A stretch of 64,000 bases of DNA from Micromonospora sp. C95 (GTDB lineage: Bacteria; Actinomycetota; Actinomycetes; Mycobacteriales; Micromonosporaceae), in the NCBI RefSeq assembly GCF_018070465.1, contig NZ_JAGPXT010000006.1, positions 211,363-275,362 of the forward strand, in the 5' to 3' direction. Position numbers and translations under genes: made by a program. Positions within the stretch are counted from its first letter, which is position 1. Each line of letters begins with the position of its first letter. The notes under the pieces were generated by a model, which worked only from the letters and a program-made list of their open reading frames with translations, made no database searches and was not told the DNA's origin. Positions 16,629-25,428 of this stretch are shown here, in pieces.

Positions 16629-17093
16629 GTGCCGGCGCTCATCGAGGTCGTGTCCATCATCAACGCCGCCCCGAATGTGGTATTCGACCTGACCCTCGAC
16701 GTGGACGTCCACACCGCGTCCCTGCCTGCCAGCCGCGAGACGGCCACGACCAGCACCGAACGACGTCAACTCGCCCTCGGCGACGAGGTCACCTTCCACG
16801 CCCGCCATTTCGGACTGCCCTGGCGCATGACCAGCCGAATCACCGCCTACGAACGGCCGTACCACTTCGTTGACGAGCAGACGCGAGGCCCCTTCCGTGC
16901 TCTGCGCCACGAGCACCAGTTCCAGGACCTCGACGGCGTACGCACGCAGATGACCGACCATATGATCATCAGGGCACCCCTGGGGCCGCTGGGCGCAGTG
17001 GTGACCTGGGCGCTCATCGCGCCGTACCTACGCCGGCTGCTGATGCAACGGGCAGCCCACATCACCTACCTGGCACAAGCCCACGAGCCGTAA
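16629..17093 (+). CDS. SRPBCC-family (polyketide cyclase/START-like) protein
   Basis: 154 aa from a GTG. Helix-grip fold features: N-terminal beta strand IEVVSIINAAPNVVFDLTLD, central GDEVTFHARHFGLPWRMTSR, MTDHMIIRAPLGPLG, and a long C-terminal helix. These proteins bind small hydrophobic ligands in a cavity, but function cannot be assigned further. Monocistronic, between the IS3 remnant and RidA. A small hairpin (17121-17135) follows the stop. Confidence 0.85.
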   Translation: MPALIEVVSIINAAPNVVFDLTLDVDVHTASLPASRETATTSTERRQLALGDEVTFHARHFGLPWRMTSRITAYERPYHFVDEQTRGPFRALRHEHQFQDLDGVRTQMTDHMIIRAPLGPLGAVVTWALIAPYLRRLLMQRAAHITYLAQAHEP

Positions 17094-17120
17094 CTCCCAC
17101 CGAACCCGGGACATGCAATC

Positions 17121-17135
17121 GCCCCGAACCGGGGC
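17121..17135 (+). terminator. Small GC hairpin after SRPBCC gene
   Basis: GCCCC GAACC GGGGC, 5-bp stem, 28 bp after the stop, no T-run. Weak terminator candidate. Confidence 0.35.
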
Positions 17136-17238
17136 AGACGGCGCCGCAGCGTATGAAGCCGGCTATTGCGATGAGGGTCAGCGCAGACAGCTTCCAGCAC
17201 CGCACGGATCTGCCTCGCTGCGCGCGCTTACTGAGTGA

Positions 17239-17649
17239 TCAGCATAGGGCGGCGACGGCTTCTACCTCGACGAGTTGGTTGCGGTAGCCGAGGACGGCGA
17301 CTCCCAGCAAGGTGCTGGGCACATCGTGCGGGCCGAAGTGTCGACTGACCACGTCCCACGCCGTGACAAGGTCGTCCCGGCGGTTGCTGGCGACGTAGAC
17401 GGTCGTCTTGACCACGTCGGTGAGGTCGGCACCGGCCGCCGCCAGTGCGGTGCGCAGGTTCGCCATGACCTGCTCGGCCTGCCCGGCCACGTCTCCGACC
17501 GCGACGGTGGCGCCGTCCTCGTCGAGCGGGCAGGCGCCGGCAGTGAACACGAGCTTCCGTACGTCAGACGCTACTGCGGCGTAGGCGTACGGAGCCCGAT
17601 CGGTTAGCTGTGGAACTCGGATCAGCTCAACGGAGTCGGATGCGGTCAT
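17239..17649 (-). CDS. RidA/YjgF-family protein
   Basis: 136 aa from the ATG at 17649; the frame runs open further upstream over unrelated sequence. Family features: KLVFTAGACPLDEDG, QAEQVMANLRTALAAAGADL, VVKTTVYVASNRRDDL, and a C-terminal LVEVEAVAAL. RidA proteins hydrolyse reactive enamine/imine intermediates from PLP enzymes. The usual catalytic Arg position near residue 105 is not obvious here (the stretch is SRHFGPHDVPSTLLGVAVLG), so it may be an imine-hydrolase-negative subgroup. Solitary; no PLP enzyme nearby. Confidence 0.88.
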   Translation of the reverse strand: MTASDSVELIRVPQLTDRAPYAYAAVASDVRKLVFTAGACPLDEDGATVAVGDVAGQAEQVMANLRTALAAAGADLTDVVKTTVYVASNRRDDLVTAWDVVSRHFGPHDVPSTLLGVAVLGYRNQLVEVEAVAALC

Positions 17650-17806
17650 GGGCGCATGTTTGCAGACGATCTCGGCAGTGACGACCGCATTATGTTGCCC
17701 ACGATCTCGGGTACCCCGATCTGCCGCAGACAGGGCGCTACGTCGTGAAATCGAGACCGTGCAGGACCTGCGTCCGACCCTGGCCGAGATGCGGGTGATG
17801 CTAGGG

Positions 17807-18359
17807 CTAGGCTGGGTCGCGGTACAGCGGAGCCGGGTCCCCATAGCGAACCCGCCGGACACCACCGGGCAGGGCCCTCGCCATAGCCTGGGACGCGTCG
17901 ACGGAACATCCCACGGTGAACTCGACTTCCTCGTCAACCTCGCAGGCCAGGCACCAGGCTTGATCCTCGGGCCACACGAGGTGCGGTTCCTGATAGCCCT
18001 GCGCAGAGCCGTACCAAGCCAGGTACGCCGCATCTCTGAGTACTTCGACAGGCCCGGTGAACAGCAGCATCGCCCGATGAGGAATCGGCACTCGTGGCGC
18101 CTCAGGATGTGGGTCCCCGCCCCAGCCTTCCCAGATCGCCGCATATGCAGTGGCGGGAGTCGCCGTGTAGGCAGCAAGGGTCGCGAGCGCTCGGCGAAGG
18201 GCAGGATCTTCCCCTTCCCCCGGGATCCTGGGCGAAGGCGACACGCACGTACACGTCGAAGCCTGGCGGGCCATAGCGAACAAGATCCCACCAATCAACA
18301 TCAGACCGAAGCAACCATTGCGCTGCGTCGGAAGTCGCCGCGGGTCGTACCTCGCTCAT
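17807..18359 (-). pseudogene. Conserved hypothetical protein broken by one frameshift
   Basis: Two leftward frames join into one sensible protein of about 184 residues. The N-terminal part from the ATG at 18359 (DVDWWDLVRYGPPGFDVYVR, then VAFAQDPG) is in one frame. The remainder (ALRRALATLAAYTATPATAY, then AIWEGWGG and HRAMLLFTGPVEVLRDA, ending APLYRDPA) is in another. The switch falls at the C5/G run near 18211-18228. Correcting one base restores a continuous frame. Either a real frameshift or a homopolymer sequencing error. Family unknown to me; soluble, acidic, Trp-rich. It faces the RCC1 gene across 71 bp. Confidence 0.7.
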
Positions 18360-18430
18360 TCCTTCAGTCTGACGCCCCACGGCTACCAACCAACGCACTC
18401 ACATGCCGCCGATCGGCTGTCCGTACTGTT

Positions 18431-19288
18431 GTGCGGATAACGAGTTCGGTCATCGCTGCGGGTCGGCGGCACTCGCTGGGGCTGTGCGCGGCGGGCACTG
18501 TGGTCGCGGCTGGTGCTGGGGCATCCGGTGAGTGCCGGGTCGAGGATTGGACCGGGGTGGTCGCCGTGGCAGCGGGCAACGTGCACGCGGCGCCGAACAC
18601 CGGGCGGTCGCATAGCGTCGGACTGCGCGCTGACGGCACGGCCATGGCTACCGGCTGGAACGCCGACGGGCAGTGCGACGTTTCCTCTTGGGCCGGCGTG
18701 ACCCTGATCGCCGCGGGCTGGCGCCGCACGCTCGGGCTGACCCGCGACGGGACGGTGCTGGCGACGGGACGGCTGCGCGAGGGTGCTTGCGACGTGGCCG
18801 AATGGCGAGAGGTCGTCGGATTGGCCGCAGGAGACTGGCATTCGGTAGCCCTGCGAGTCGACGGAACCGTCGTGGCGGTGGGAAACGATCGCCGTGGGCA
18901 GTGCGCGGTGGGCGGATGGCGTGACATCACCGCCATCACCGCCGGCTACCTTCACACGGTCGGCCTCACCAGCGACGGCCGCGTGTGCGCCGTGGGCGAC
19001 CGATCGGCGGGTGCCTGCGACGTCAATGCCTGGCAGGATGTCGTGGCGGTAGCAGCCGGGAGCTACCACACCGTCGGCGTTACGGCCGCCGGCCGCGTCG
19101 TCGCCGCAGGAAGCAACGATTTCGGCCAGTGCGATGTGGCTGGCTGGCGCGAGGTCGTCGCCGTGGCCGCGGGCTCGACCCATACCCTCGGACTACGCGC
19201 GGACGGCATAGTCCTCGCGGCCGGTAACAACCAGCACGGTCAGTGCGACACCACCGCCTGGCAGACGATCCGATCGCCTGACCGATAG
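18431..19288 (+). CDS. RCC1-like seven-repeat beta-propeller protein
   Basis: 285 aa from a GTG at 18431, without a clear Shine-Dalgarno. Built almost entirely from about seven repeats of 38-42 residues with the pattern AVAAGxxHTVGLRxDGTVVAxGxNxxGQCDVxxW. The GxCxVxxW signature appears seven times (GECRVEDW, GQCDVSSW, GACDVAEW, GQCAVGGW, GACDVNAW, GQCDVAGW, GQCDTTAW). This predicts a seven-bladed propeller. No signal peptide or membrane segment, so probably cytoplasmic. Eukaryotic RCC1 is a Ran exchange factor, but bacterial ones have no assigned role. Protein- or nucleic-acid-binding scaffold is a reasonable guess. Confidence 0.88.
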   Translation: MRITSSVIAAGRRHSLGLCAAGTVVAAGAGASGECRVEDWTGVVAVAAGNVHAAPNTGRSHSVGLRADGTAMATGWNADGQCDVSSWAGVTLIAAGWRRTLGLTRDGTVLATGRLREGACDVAEWREVVGLAAGDWHSVALRVDGTVVAVGNDRRGQCAVGGWRDITAITAGYLHTVGLTSDGRVCAVGDRSAGACDVNAWQDVVAVAAGSYHTVGVTAAGRVVAAGSNDFGQCDVAGWREVVAVAAGSTHTLGLRADGIVLAAGNNQHGQCDTTAWQTIRSPDR

Positions 19289-19506
19289 CGCGCGCAGCCG
19301 ACCAGATCTAGCCGCGAACTGTTCGTTGCGGGCAATCGGCAGTCGCAGGGCCTCTCCAGTCCGTTGATATGGCCGATGCTGAACGCGTTGGTGTCTACCC
19401 GGGCGCTGCCAGCAGTTCTCTTCGCCGTCGACGAGATCCTGACCTAGCTGTACTGACCAGGCACGTTGGTTGAGGTTGTGCGGCGACATGATCTGACGGA
19501 TCTTGA

Positions 19507-20457
19507 ATGGAGAGAAGTAGGGCCGTGTTCGCGAGTAGGAAACGACCCCGCTGGGCCGAGCTGCCGGCGTCGGTTCGAGGGCCTATTGAAGGTCTGCTGG
19601 GTGGCGCCGTGGTGGACACCGAAAGTTGTGCCGGCGGCTTCTCGCCCGGCTTCGCCTCCCGGCTCACGCTGCGCGGTGGCCACCGGGCCTTCGTCAAGGC
19701 GGTGGATGCGCATCTCTGGCCGACCGAGGCGTCGCATTACCGCGCCGAGGCCGAAGTGGCCGGGCGGCTGCCACAGGGCCTGCCCGTGCCTCGGCTACTG
19801 AACACGGACGACGGCCGGTGGGTCATTCTGGTCTTCGAGCATGTGGACGCCATCGCACCGGGGCAACTCTGGACGGCAGCGCAGGTCCGGCGCGTCGTCG
19901 CGCAGGCAGTCGCTTTCGCTCAGGCGACCACACCGTCACCGATCGCGCTACCGCGCGACCACCCGCGACTCGGCGGCTGGGCCGGCATCGCCCTCGATCC
20001 GTCCAGCATCGCCCGGCTGCACACCGTCTCGACCTGGGCATCGCACCACCTCGATCGGCTGATCGTCATCGAGCAGCAAGGGCTGCACGCGGCACAGGGC
20101 GATTCGCTCGTGCACTGCGACCTGTACCCACACAACGTCCTGCTCAGCGGCGACCGCGTGATCTTCGTCGACTGGCCGCACGCCCGGCTCGGTGCCCCCG
20201 TCATCGACCTCATCGCGCTGCTGACCGGCGTGGCAGCCGACGGCATCGATCCCCAACCGCACCTTTACGCAGCCTTGCCGGCTCTGAACTGCCCGCCAGA
20301 TTCCTTCGACGCGATCCTCGCCGCGCACACCGGCTTCCTCATGGCGGGCGCACTGACACCGATGCCCACCGGGTTGCAAGCCATCGCCGAGGAGAAACTC
20401 CGCCTCGCAACAGCCGCAACCCACTGGCTGCAACACCGCCACACCCACACGCGCTAG
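19507..20457 (+). CDS. Aminoglycoside phosphotransferase-fold kinase (APH family)
   Basis: 316 aa from the ATG at 19507, or 310 from a GTG at 19525 that has GAGAAG upstream and begins FASRKRPRW. APH/choline-kinase fold: Brenner motif HCDLYPHNVLL (His/Asp/Asn catalytic triad positions) and metal-binding FVDWPHARLG, with VILVFEHVDA as the hinge. Orphan gene; members phosphorylate small molecules such as aminoglycosides, choline, macrolides or homoserine. Nothing nearby indicates the substrate, so antibiotic resistance should not be assumed. Confidence 0.9.
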   Translation: MERSRAVFASRKRPRWAELPASVRGPIEGLLGGAVVDTESCAGGFSPGFASRLTLRGGHRAFVKAVDAHLWPTEASHYRAEAEVAGRLPQGLPVPRLLNTDDGRWVILVFEHVDAIAPGQLWTAAQVRRVVAQAVAFAQATTPSPIALPRDHPRLGGWAGIALDPSSIARLHTVSTWASHHLDRLIVIEQQGLHAAQGDSLVHCDLYPHNVLLSGDRVIFVDWPHARLGAPVIDLIALLTGVAADGIDPQPHLYAALPALNCPPDSFDAILAAHTGFLMAGALTPMPTGLQAIAEEKLRLATAATHWLQHRHTHTR

Positions 20458-20960
20458 CAACCCGCAAAACACCATCAGCGTCGCGCACTCACATGCCGCG
20501 ATCTGATCGCTACGCCGAGTCACCTGGCTTAGCGCTTGCCTGTAGATGGTGCGGATGCCGGGGCCGGTCGTCCTTTCTATTCGCGGGTCAGCTGCACCAC
20601 GTATCCAGCGAACTTGAGGTCGCCGCGGTCGGGAGTCCATCCGTCCGCTGACCGAACCTAGGTCATGGCGCCGGATCCGGGCACGGGGAAGAGGTGAGTG
20701 GAAGGTGCCTCAGGCAGCGGGGCATACCGACAGTGCACGGCATGGATCGAAGCAACGACCCCCACGACAGAGGCTGCATCCTCGCTCACGCCTCCGTGGT
20801 GCTCCTCGGCCTTGTCAACGCCACGGGCCAGGTCGCTGCCCAGCACGAGCCCAGGCCATTCGGCCGGCCGCTTGTCGCGCGGCTGAATCCACCCGGCCGA
20901 CAGCCCGGCGAACGAGCAGTCCGGCGAACCGCAGTGGTCCGCTCGTCGCGGGACGCGAGC
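20458..20960. other. Intergenic region, no supported gene
   Basis: 503 bp between the APH-fold kinase and the convergent DUF4265 gene. Overlapping open frames on both strands are typical of high-GC sequence; none has a start with a Shine-Dalgarno or a recognisable motif. No terminator hairpin with a T-run was found. Confidence 0.4.
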
Positions 20961-21458
20961 CTACGGTGTCGCCAAGCTCCGCCACTCCTCGGTGACACAC
21001 AACTCGTCGTAATCCCACCAGCCATCGCGCTTGCCGGTGTCGAGCATCTGGCGCACAAGCCGGAGGTCAGCGTCGGGCGGAACGTCGATCACAGTCAGCC
21101 CGAACATGCCGGTGCCAGTGACCCCCAAGGAATAGAACTTCTCCAGGATGACCCTGGTGCCAACATCGAGCGGACCGAGTGGACCGCCGGAAGCAAGCAT
21201 CACCCGGATCGCGCAGTAGCCGGATGCCTCGATCTTCTCTCGTACCCAGAGCCGCCCGTCTTCTTCCTGCTGAACGCGGAAGATGTCACCCTTGGCAGCA
21301 TCCAGCGCGGCCCATGGCGCAGACGGCAGCCGGACTCGGTCCAGCGAGAGAGCCTCGGCGCCAATCCCGAGGGCCGATGCCGGTCCACCTGACATTGGGA
21401 ACCACACCTGCACCCATTCCATTGACGGTGTGATCACGGCGTCGCCTGTCGAGGGCAT
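20961..21458 (-). CDS. DUF4265-like protein
   Basis: 165 aa. Pattern of DUF4265: an N-terminal strand VQVWFPMSG, a short SLDRVRLPSAPWAALDAAKG block followed by DIFRVQQEEDGRLWVREKIE, then a ferredoxin-like half with IDVPPDADLRLVRQMLD and an acidic DGWWDYDELC end. The family is found scattered in actinobacteria, often near contact-dependent toxin or immunity genes, but its function is unknown. Solitary here. Domain call is by pattern recognition only. Confidence 0.6.
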   Translation of the reverse strand: MPSTGDAVITPSMEWVQVWFPMSGGPASALGIGAEALSLDRVRLPSAPWAALDAAKGDIFRVQQEEDGRLWVREKIEASGYCAIRVMLASGGPLGPLDVGTRVILEKFYSLGVTGTGMFGLTVIDVPPDADLRLVRQMLDTGKRDGWWDYDELCVTEEWRSLATP

Positions 21459-21693
21459 CGCTCAAGTCTGCCACCCAGGACGGCAAGAGGCATGGGGGGG
21501 CAGACAAGGTCGGGTTCACTGTCATGCCGCGCCCCAACATTGAGGCGCTGATCGAACGCCTCGGAATCTGACTGTGCCGAGGGGATCCGCGCTCTTCTGG
21601 CCGCAATCGGCGCGCTGACCTTGCGGCTCCTTCGTGCTGTGGTTCGAGCGGAACCTCTGCAACCACGGGTGAAGATCAGCATAGGATCTCTGC

Positions 21694-22182
21694 GTGTTGG
21701 GAGTGCACTTCGCGATCACGCCGGAGCAGGAGCGGTCGCTGCTCGCGGCCGGCGATGACGGCGACAGTGACGCGGTGGACGAGTTCATCGAGGCGATCGA
21801 GGAGTCGTGGGCCGAGGACGGCCTGAAGGTCGACACCGACAAGGCATGGGACGGCATCCACCGGTGCCTGACCGACGGCACCCTCGAACCTGACGGTGGT
21901 GAGTATCCGTTCAGTCATGCGGTGCTCGGCGGGCGCTGGCTGCACGACGAGTACGTCGTGGTCTACCTCACGGTGGACGAGGCCCGGGACGTGGCCGCCG
22001 CTCTGCAGTCCGTCGACCGATGCCAGCTGCGCCAGCGGTTCGACGCAATCGACGACCCCGACTATCGCGGCGCCCTCGACGACGCCGGCTTCGACTACAC
22101 CTGGGACAACTTCGTTGAGGTTCGGGCGTTCTACCAGCGGGCTGCGGCCGCGGGGCGTGCCGTGGTCTTTACCGCCACCTGA
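21694..22182 (+). CDS. DUF1877 (YfbM-like) family protein
   Basis: 162 aa from a GTG. Features of DUF1877: N-terminal LGVHFAITPEQERSLLAAGD, the central DTDKAWDGIHRCLTDGTLE, HAVLGGRWLHDEYVVVYLTV, VDEARDVAAAL and a final helix with YTWDNFVEVRAFYQRAAAAG. Small soluble protein, function unknown; several members are annotated as immunity-like. It is convergent with the HAD gene (25 bp between stops). No partner toxin is visible. Confidence 0.85.
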   Translation: MLGVHFAITPEQERSLLAAGDDGDSDAVDEFIEAIEESWAEDGLKVDTDKAWDGIHRCLTDGTLEPDGGEYPFSHAVLGGRWLHDEYVVVYLTVDEARDVAAALQSVDRCQLRQRFDAIDDPDYRGALDDAGFDYTWDNFVEVRAFYQRAAAAGRAVVFTAT

Positions 22183-22206
22183 TCTCGCGCTGGGCGGCGC
22201 AGCGGA

Positions 22207-22731
22207 TCACGCTGCTGCGTCTCGGTGGTGGAGCCACTGCCGCACTGTCGTGAGGTCGGTGTCGGTCAGTCCCAGGTGCGGGTCGACGCGGCGCAGCAGC
22301 GCCGGGTGTGGGTGGTGGGCGGCGACCCACCGCCGGTCGGCGTCGGTGATCTCGTCGTCGAGCCAGACGAACGCACGCCCCGCCGCCCACCGCGCCAACG
22401 ACGCGGCCTTCCAGTGCACGCCATACGGTGGTTCCTTGTCATCGTCGATCCAGTCGACCACAGGCAGAGCGGGCAGGCCGAGCCGAGGTGCCACCACCTC
22501 GTTCGCCTCAGCCATCCACGTACTCGCCCAGACCAGGTGACCCGGCAAGGCGAGCAGCCGGCGACCGTCGTCGGACTCAAGACGATCCAGCAGAGGATTA
22601 CCGTAACAGTCGGTACCGTCTACCAGGCTGCCGCTGCGCTGGCCCTCGGCACTGGCTGGCCGGGCCCGGAACGGGATGAGCACGCCGTCGATGTCGACAA
22701 AGATCAACGGTCGTCCGTCGCTGGCAGACAC
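22207..22731 (-). CDS. HAD-fold protein (Swiss-army-knife RNA repair-like HAD domain)
   Basis: 174 aa. HAD motifs: I PLIFVDIDGVLIPF (nucleophile Asp in DIDGV), II HLVWASTWM, III around the Lys of HWKAAS, IV FVWLDDEITDAD. The short cap-less layout with WASTW and WLDDE matches the HAD domain often attached to or accompanying RNA-repair proteins and found alone in actinobacteria. Likely a phosphatase on a small or nucleic-acid substrate. No ligase or kinase partner in the window. Confidence 0.8.
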   Translation of the reverse strand: MSASDGRPLIFVDIDGVLIPFRARPASAEGQRSGSLVDGTDCYGNPLLDRLESDDGRRLLALPGHLVWASTWMAEANEVVAPRLGLPALPVVDWIDDDKEPPYGVHWKAASLARWAAGRAFVWLDDEITDADRRWVAAHHPHPALLRRVDPHLGLTDTDLTTVRQWLHHRDAAA

Positions 22732-23133
22732 CGCCGAACCGTACCGCTTGTCGCCAGCCAGCGATCGTCTACGTCACGACTCGCATCTGCCGCCACGCGC
22801 CCGCCTGGCGGCAGATCCGTGCGTCTGGCCTCGGACGATGCGCGGCACGACCATTGGTAGCGCCGGGAACGAGTCCTGCTTCCGGCTGTACATGTTCCTC
22901 GATGGCGCCGGGAATCAGTACGCCTAACCGCCTACCCCCGACGCCGATGATCAGCATGCCTGGGTAAGCCCCACCGAGTTCGGCCGGTGCAATCCACCCG
23001 CAGGCAGCGCTCGGTCGGCGGACGGTCCGGGTGCCCTCCCCGACCTCCCAGTCATTCCGGCCATGCTCTTGATCTGAACCAACGTTGAAGTTCTACCTTC
23101 GTTCTCAACCACTCACCACCGGAGGTAGACCCT
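22732..23133. other. Intergenic region with MarR promoter
   Basis: 402 bp between two divergent starts (HAD leftward, MarR-type gene rightward). Near the MarR start the sequence AACGTTGAAG TTCTAC CTTCGTTCTC (23079-23104) contains an imperfect inverted repeat, GAAG..CTTC, that could be its own operator. Tiny frames exist, e.g. one from 22838 of 29 codons, but no evidence supports them. Confidence 0.35.
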
Positions 23134-23595
23134 GTGGAGCAACCGCTGTCCGACGCCGAACTTGCAGGCCAGCCTGCCGCCTATTGGACCGGCGTTGCCT
23201 ATGAGTCGCTCATCGCCTTCACCCGGGCTCGTCATGCCGAACACGGTTTCACTCAGCCTCAGTTCTGGCTGCTACGCAACCTCTCCAGAAACGACCTTCT
23301 GCCGGATGGCGGCGGGCTGACCATCCCTGAACTTCAGCAGGCGATGAGCTCGTACCTTAGGGCCGAAGACGATCTGGACGCCGAAGCTGAGGCTCTGTTG
23401 GAGCCCGGATGGCTGATCCGTGACCAAGAAGGAAGGCTATGGATCACCGAAGCAGGGGAAGAGGGTCGCCTCAGCCTCAAGCGACATGCGCCGGCGATCC
23501 GAGCCCTCATCCACAAGGGTATCGATGACGCAGATTACGTCACGACCCTCAAGGTACTCCGGCAGATGATCCGAAACACCGGTGGCTCGATGTAG
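23134..23595 (+). CDS. MarR-family winged-helix regulator
   Basis: 153 aa from a GTG, with a strong GGAGG upstream. MarR-type layout: dimerisation helices at both ends, and a central winged HTH. Recognisable stretches: FTQPQFWLLRNLSRNDL, LTIPELQQAMSSYL, then AEALLEPGWLIRDQEGRLWI (wing) and ITEAGEEGRLSLKRH. Similar actinobacterial proteins act as repressors of adjacent genes. Here the neighbours are a divergent HAD gene and a convergent hypothetical, so its target is uncertain; self-control through the upstream inverted repeat is likely. Confidence 0.88.
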   Translation: MEQPLSDAELAGQPAAYWTGVAYESLIAFTRARHAEHGFTQPQFWLLRNLSRNDLLPDGGGLTIPELQQAMSSYLRAEDDLDAEAEALLEPGWLIRDQEGRLWITEAGEEGRLSLKRHAPAIRALIHKGIDDADYVTTLKVLRQMIRNTGGSM

Positions 23596-23689
23596 GGCCC
23601 CACACTAACCGAGGCGCCCGGGCTGTCTTGTCGCCGACGTATCCACCGGACGCATGGACGACAGTCGCATCTGAGCGGATGCGGCGATG

Positions 23690-24160
23690 CTACGGAGCGC
23701 TCTCCGTTCGCACGGGTTCCACGCTGGCGGCCGGCACCGTCGCGAGCACGTAATCCTCGGTCAGGTCCGGCTGCACGTCGACCATCGCGTTCCTGTCGAC
23801 GTAGCGGACGACGAACGAGGTCTCGCGCAGCCACGCCTCGTCAAAGTCGGCAAGACTCTCCGGCACTTCACCCACGAGTCGCACGTCGTCACCCGGCTTG
23901 ACCGCGGCATCCGCCGGAGCCTCATCGCGTTGGATGGCCGTGATCGCGTGGATAAGAGCCTTCAGCGGTTCGGTGTCCGTGCCGTAGTGAACCAGATGGC
24001 CCGCCTGGCCGAAGATGACATCGGCCTCGGCTCTGCTCACGTCGGCGAGCGCCTCGGCCGCACCGGCCGCCAGGGCCGGTCCCCCCGACCTGTCAAGTTG
24101 CGCCGCCAACGCCAGGAGTAGGCGATCAATGACACGTTCCGTCGTCACCTCGTCCGTCAC
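23690..24160 (-). CDS. Hypothetical protein
   Basis: 156 aa, acidic, no signal peptide or membrane segment. Two parts are visible: an N-terminal helical part (VIDRLLLALAAQLDRSGGPA to AGHLVHYGT), and a C-terminal strand-rich part (KPGDDVRLVGEVPESLADFD, then TSFVVRYVDRNAMVDVQPDL). I do not recognise a family. No close neighbour in the same orientation: the zinc-ribbon gene ends 150 bp upstream. Coding is supported by codon bias and length rather than homology. Confidence 0.65.
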   Translation of the reverse strand: MTDEVTTERVIDRLLLALAAQLDRSGGPALAAGAAEALADVSRAEADVIFGQAGHLVHYGTDTEPLKALIHAITAIQRDEAPADAAVKPGDDVRLVGEVPESLADFDEAWLRETSFVVRYVDRNAMVDVQPDLTEDYVLATVPAASVEPVRTESAP

Positions 24161-24311
24161 CCGGCGAGCCTATGACCCATCCGACGGCACCGTTGTCGGC
24201 CCAGGCAGCAAGCACGTGCCCGGGACTACACCACCGACATCACGTCGCCCCCCAACTGCGAGTCCGCTCGCAAAGTGCGACCTCGTGTCGCAACGGCAGA
24301 TCCGGATGCCG

Positions 24312-24827
24312 TCAGTCGGACGTAAGGTTCCACTGCGCGGGCAGGGCGCTACCGCACAGGGCGCACGTGAAGTCGTCGTCCCGCACGATGTTGCGCTCGC
24401 CGCAGCTCGGGCAACGGCGGAAGATGACCCGGTCGGTGAAGCCGCCAGGATGCGGTACACCGACTCGGTCAAGCGCCTTGGCCACAGCGGGCCAGCAGAC
24501 CGGGTCGGGGCAGTAGCCAGTCGACTGGTTGGTCACCTCGGCGACGCTCCAGCCGGTTCCGGCGGAGACAAACGCCATCTCACCAGCGGCGAGTACGTCC
24601 CGACCACCCGCGAGGGCGATGTGTTCGCTACGACGCGGCGCCAGTCTGAGCACACCATCGAGAGCAACGACGAAAGTGACCGGTTCGGCGAGGTCTCCAC
24701 GATCGCGCCCAGCGAGCCAGTCGGCGAGGGAGGCAACCGATTCCACGGCAACCGCGTCCACCGCGATCACCCGGTCACGAAACTCGGCCGGACCGACATA
24801 TGGGTACCGCCTGGTCTGCGCCACGGC
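24312..24827 (-). CDS. Hypothetical protein with C-terminal zinc ribbon
   Basis: 171 aa from the GTG at 24827 (VAQTRRYPYVGPAEF); an ATG at 24869 would add 14 residues. The C-terminus carries a CPSCG - 11 residues - CALCG zinc ribbon, with a DDDFTCALCGSALPAQWN tail. The middle has beta-rich AVDAVAVESVASLADWLAGR and TFVVALDGVLRLAPRRSEH. Zinc ribbons bind nucleic acid or protein. No known family recognised. The same style of protein, small body plus ribbon, is common as single genes in actinobacterial accessory DNA. Confidence 0.75.
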   Translation of the reverse strand, partial: AVAQTRRYPYVGPAEFRDRVIAVDAVAVESVASLADWLAGRDRGDLAEPVTFVVALDGVLRLAPRRSEHIALAGGRDVLAAGEMAFVSAGTGWSVAEVTNQSTGYCPDPVCWPAVAKALDRVGVPHPGGFTDRVIFRRCPSCGERNIVRDDDFTCALCGSALPAQWNLTSD

Positions 24828-24918
24828 GCGACGATATCGACGTGAGCCCGAGCACGGCCACCAATTCAAGCCTGCGGATACGCTGGGTAGCGAGCGGTAT
24901 GCGGCAGATCTGGATGGG

Positions 24919-25428
24919 TCAGCCCGTGGCTGTTACTGCGGCTTGTAGGTGCTTTCGGGTGTCTTCGTTGAAGGCGACGAGTCGTACCCGTTGGACGTTT
25001 GTCGGAGTGGATCTGATCGTTGCTACGGCGATTCGGGCGGCCTGGTCGGCGGGGAAGCCGTACACGCCGGTGGCGATTGCCGGGAAGGCGACGCTGCGGG
25101 CGCCGAGTTCGTCGGCGACCTGCAGGCTCCGGCGATAGCAGGAGGCCAGCACGTCGGCCTCTCCGTGATCGCCGCCTTCCCAGACCGGTCCGACAGCATG
25201 GATGATGTGCCGCACCGGCGGGTCGAGGTCGAACGCCGGGGTAGCCATCGCGTCGCCCGGCTCGCAGGGGCCGATCGCACCCCCGGCCTGCGCCAGCCGA
25301 GGCCCGGCAGCGCGGTGGACCGCGCCGTCGACACCGCCGCCGCCGAGCAGTGACTCGTTCGCGGCCGTGACGATGGCATCCACGTCCTCTCGCGTGATGT
25401 CACCCAGCACAGTCTCGATCACGGCCAC
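24919..25428 (-). CDS. Macro-domain protein (ADP-ribose binding/hydrolase)
   Basis: 169 aa from the GTG at 25428, which starts the domain cleanly; the open frame to 25662 is an extension without motifs. Macro (A1pp) signature: [20 protein letters not shown], then [36 protein letters not shown] and a C-terminal [13 protein letters not shown]. Matches the MacroD/YmdB-type branch, which removes ADP-ribose from proteins, nucleic acids or O-acetyl-ADP-ribose. Acts in the cytoplasm. No ADP-ribosyltransferase is in the window, so it may guard against incoming or endogenous ADP-ribosylation. Confidence 0.93.
   Translation of the reverse strand: MAVIETVLGDITREDVDAIVTAANESLLGGGGVDGAVHRAAGPRLAQAGGAIGPCEPGDAMATPAFDLDPPVRHIIHAVGPVWEGGDHGEADVLASCYRRSLQVADELGARSVAFPAIATGVYGFPADQAARIAVATIRSTPTNVQRVRLVAFNEDTRKHLQAAVTATG

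Noticed and set aside
19507..20457. Antibiotic-resistance aminoglycoside kinase
   Set aside because: The fold is APH-like, but many APH-fold proteins act on other substrates; no evidence for drug specificity.
23079..23104. Riboswitch or strong operator upstream of the MarR-type gene
   Set aside because: Only an imperfect short inverted repeat is visible; noted but not listed as a separate site.
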